NCBI GenBank assembly: GCA_023663285.1
Contig: JAMPHT010000001.1
Coordinates: forward strand, 1 to 64,000
Source: Bacillota bacterium
GTDB lineage: Bacteria; Bacillota; Clostridia; Lachnospirales; Lachnospiraceae
DNA: 64,000 bases
Direction of reading: 5' to 3'
Shown: positions 63,160 through 64,000 of the stretch, piece by piece
How positions within the stretch are numbered: position 1 is the stretch's first letter
Layout: every line of letters begins with the position of its first letter
Made by a program: the position numbers and the translations under genes
The notes under the pieces: model-generated
The model's input: only the letters and a program-made list of their open reading frames with translations
Database searches by the model: none
What the model was told of the DNA's origin: nothing

Positions 63160-64000
63160 ATGGAACAAACCGTATATCGCATATATCAGGTCCCCTGCAT
63201 CTATAAAGACATTGACCGTCAGGCATATGCCGGCACTGTAAACGGCAGCCCGGCGGCTCTGACCGTCTCCGTCCCCGGCTCCAAAAGCATCACCAACCGG
63301 GCGCTGCTTCTGGCGACGCTGGCGGAAGGCCGTTCCACCCTTCGGGACGTACTTTTTTCCGACGATTCCCGGCATTTCTTAAAGTGCATCCAGGATCTGG
63401 GCTTTGAGACTCAGGTGGATGAAGAACACAAAATCATTACCATAACGGGAATGGGGGGCGCTGTCCCTGTAAAGGAGGCCAGCCTGTATGTGGGAAGCGC
63501 AGGCACCGCCGCCCGTTTTCTCACGGCATACTTAGGGCTGTCGGAGGGCGTTTATCACATGGACGCCTCGGAACAGATGCGCCGCCGCCCTATGGATCCT
63601 CTGCTGGACTCCCTGGCGGAATTGGGCTGCGAGATAACCTATGACGGGGAGAAAGGACATTTTCCCTTCACGCTTAAGGGCCATGGGTTTGGAAAAAATA
63701 AGATCACCGTAAATATTGAGAAAAGCAGCCAGTTCATGAGCGGCCTGCTCATTGCCTCCTGCCTGTCGGGGGAGGATTTTCAGGCGGTGACAGAGGGCTT
63801 CCACGGCAGAGCTTATATTGAGATGACTGTGAAAATGATGGAACAGTTCGGCGTACATACCGTACCGCTGTACTACTGCGGCGGCCAGGCGGGAAGCCAT
63901 GACTGCTCCGGCTGCGTCAACAGCACCATCCCTTACGCCTACCACATTCCGGCGGGACAGCGTTACCGGGCGCTGGACTACCGTGTACAGCCGGATGTGT
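63160..64000 (+). CDS. aroA: 3-phosphoshikimate 1-carboxyvinyltransferase (EPSP synthase), partial
   Basis: The first 280 codons are in the window. After a 35-residue N-terminal extension comes the substrate loop VPGSKSITNRALLLATLAEG, then GSAGTAARFLTAYLG and EQMRRRPMDPLLDSLAELG. The enzyme joins phosphoenolpyruvate and shikimate 3-phosphate in the aromatic amino acid pathway. Residues 230-255 have an unusual Cys/Gly-rich insert (YYCGGQAGSHDCSGC). GAGGAGG lies 8 nt before the ATG. Confidence 0.92.
   Translation, partial: MEQTVYRIYQVPCIYKDIDRQAYAGTVNGSPAALTVSVPGSKSITNRALLLATLAEGRSTLRDVLFSDDSRHFLKCIQDLGFETQVDEEHKIITITGMGGAVPVKEASLYVGSAGTAARFLTAYLGLSEGVYHMDASEQMRRRPMDPLLDSLAELGCEITYDGEKGHFPFTLKGHGFGKNKITVNIEKSSQFMSGLLIASCLSGEDFQAVTEGFHGRAYIEMTVKMMEQFGVHTVPLYYCGGQAGSHDCSGCVNSTIPYAYHIPAGQRYRALDYRVQPDV

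Overview
The window reads as chromosomal DNA from a Gram-positive gut-type Clostridia, most likely Lachnospiraceae. The reasons are the order of the S10-spc-alpha ribosomal genes with map, a KOW protein and infA between adk and rpmJ; a zinc-type S14; a FabK/FabT fatty acid operon; a fused accDA; and typical Lachnospiraceae accessory genes (KdpD-like kinase, CZB chemoreceptor, GH127, DUF2264, zinc-ribbon membrane proteins). Assignment below family level is not possible from what can be seen.

Layout. 1-14,018 (minus): one long ribosomal run, rpsJ-rplC-rplD-rplW-rplB-rpsS-rplV-rpsC-rplP-rpmC-rpsQ-rplN-rplX-rplE-rpsZ-rpsH-rplF-rplR-rpsE-rpmD-rplO-secY-adk-map-KOW-infA-rpmJ-rpsM-rpsK (cut by the window edge), driven by a clear promoter at 14,305-14,333 with a structured leader of about 280 nt. 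14,385-17,531 (plus): a promoter with a strongly structured leader before a methyltransferase, then a KdpDE-like two-component pair. 17,538-20,594 (minus): anti-sigma factor, sigma factor and cardiolipin synthase. 20,717-29,145 (minus): fatty acid operon acpP-fabK-fabD-fabG-fabF-fabZ-accDA-fabH-fabT, with four FabT-like boxes in 16-bp phase just after its promoter. 29,362-33,215: a chemoreceptor and a divergent c-di-GMP phosphodiesterase-type protein. 33,217-40,781 (minus): a DUF2264 protein, a heterodimeric ABC exporter and a GH5 lipoprotein. 40,992-43,623: a CZB chemoreceptor and glycerate kinase. 43,826-46,265 (plus): a compact accessory island of XRE regulator, small HTH protein, ImmA/IrrE-type protease and PIN-like protein. 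46,255-51,907: GH127, a secreted propeller protein and a tocopherol-cyclase-like protein. 51,949-59,463 (minus): an ABC-2 export operon bracketed by two zinc-ribbon membrane proteins. 59,661-63,160: a small membrane protein, an Rrf2 regulator, metNIQ, and the start of aroA.

The most unusual content is noncoding. Two families of structured intergenic elements lie in minus-strand operons. Family 1 has complete copies at 706-788, 5146-5246, 24702-24790 and 37444-37525 plus a partial copy at 24601-24660. Its helix layout is shared while most stem sequences differ and change on both arms. Family 2 (26092-26249 and 35432-35586, about 155 nt) keeps fixed joining sequences while four helices differ with compensatory changes. 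Both look like RNA or mobile-element structures rather than chance palindromes. In four places they touch gene 3' ends, and in fabF one copy supplies the last roughly 20 codons.

All functional calls come from reading motifs and gene order; no database search was possible. Start codons were moved from the longest open frame where family length or a ribosome binding site argued for it.
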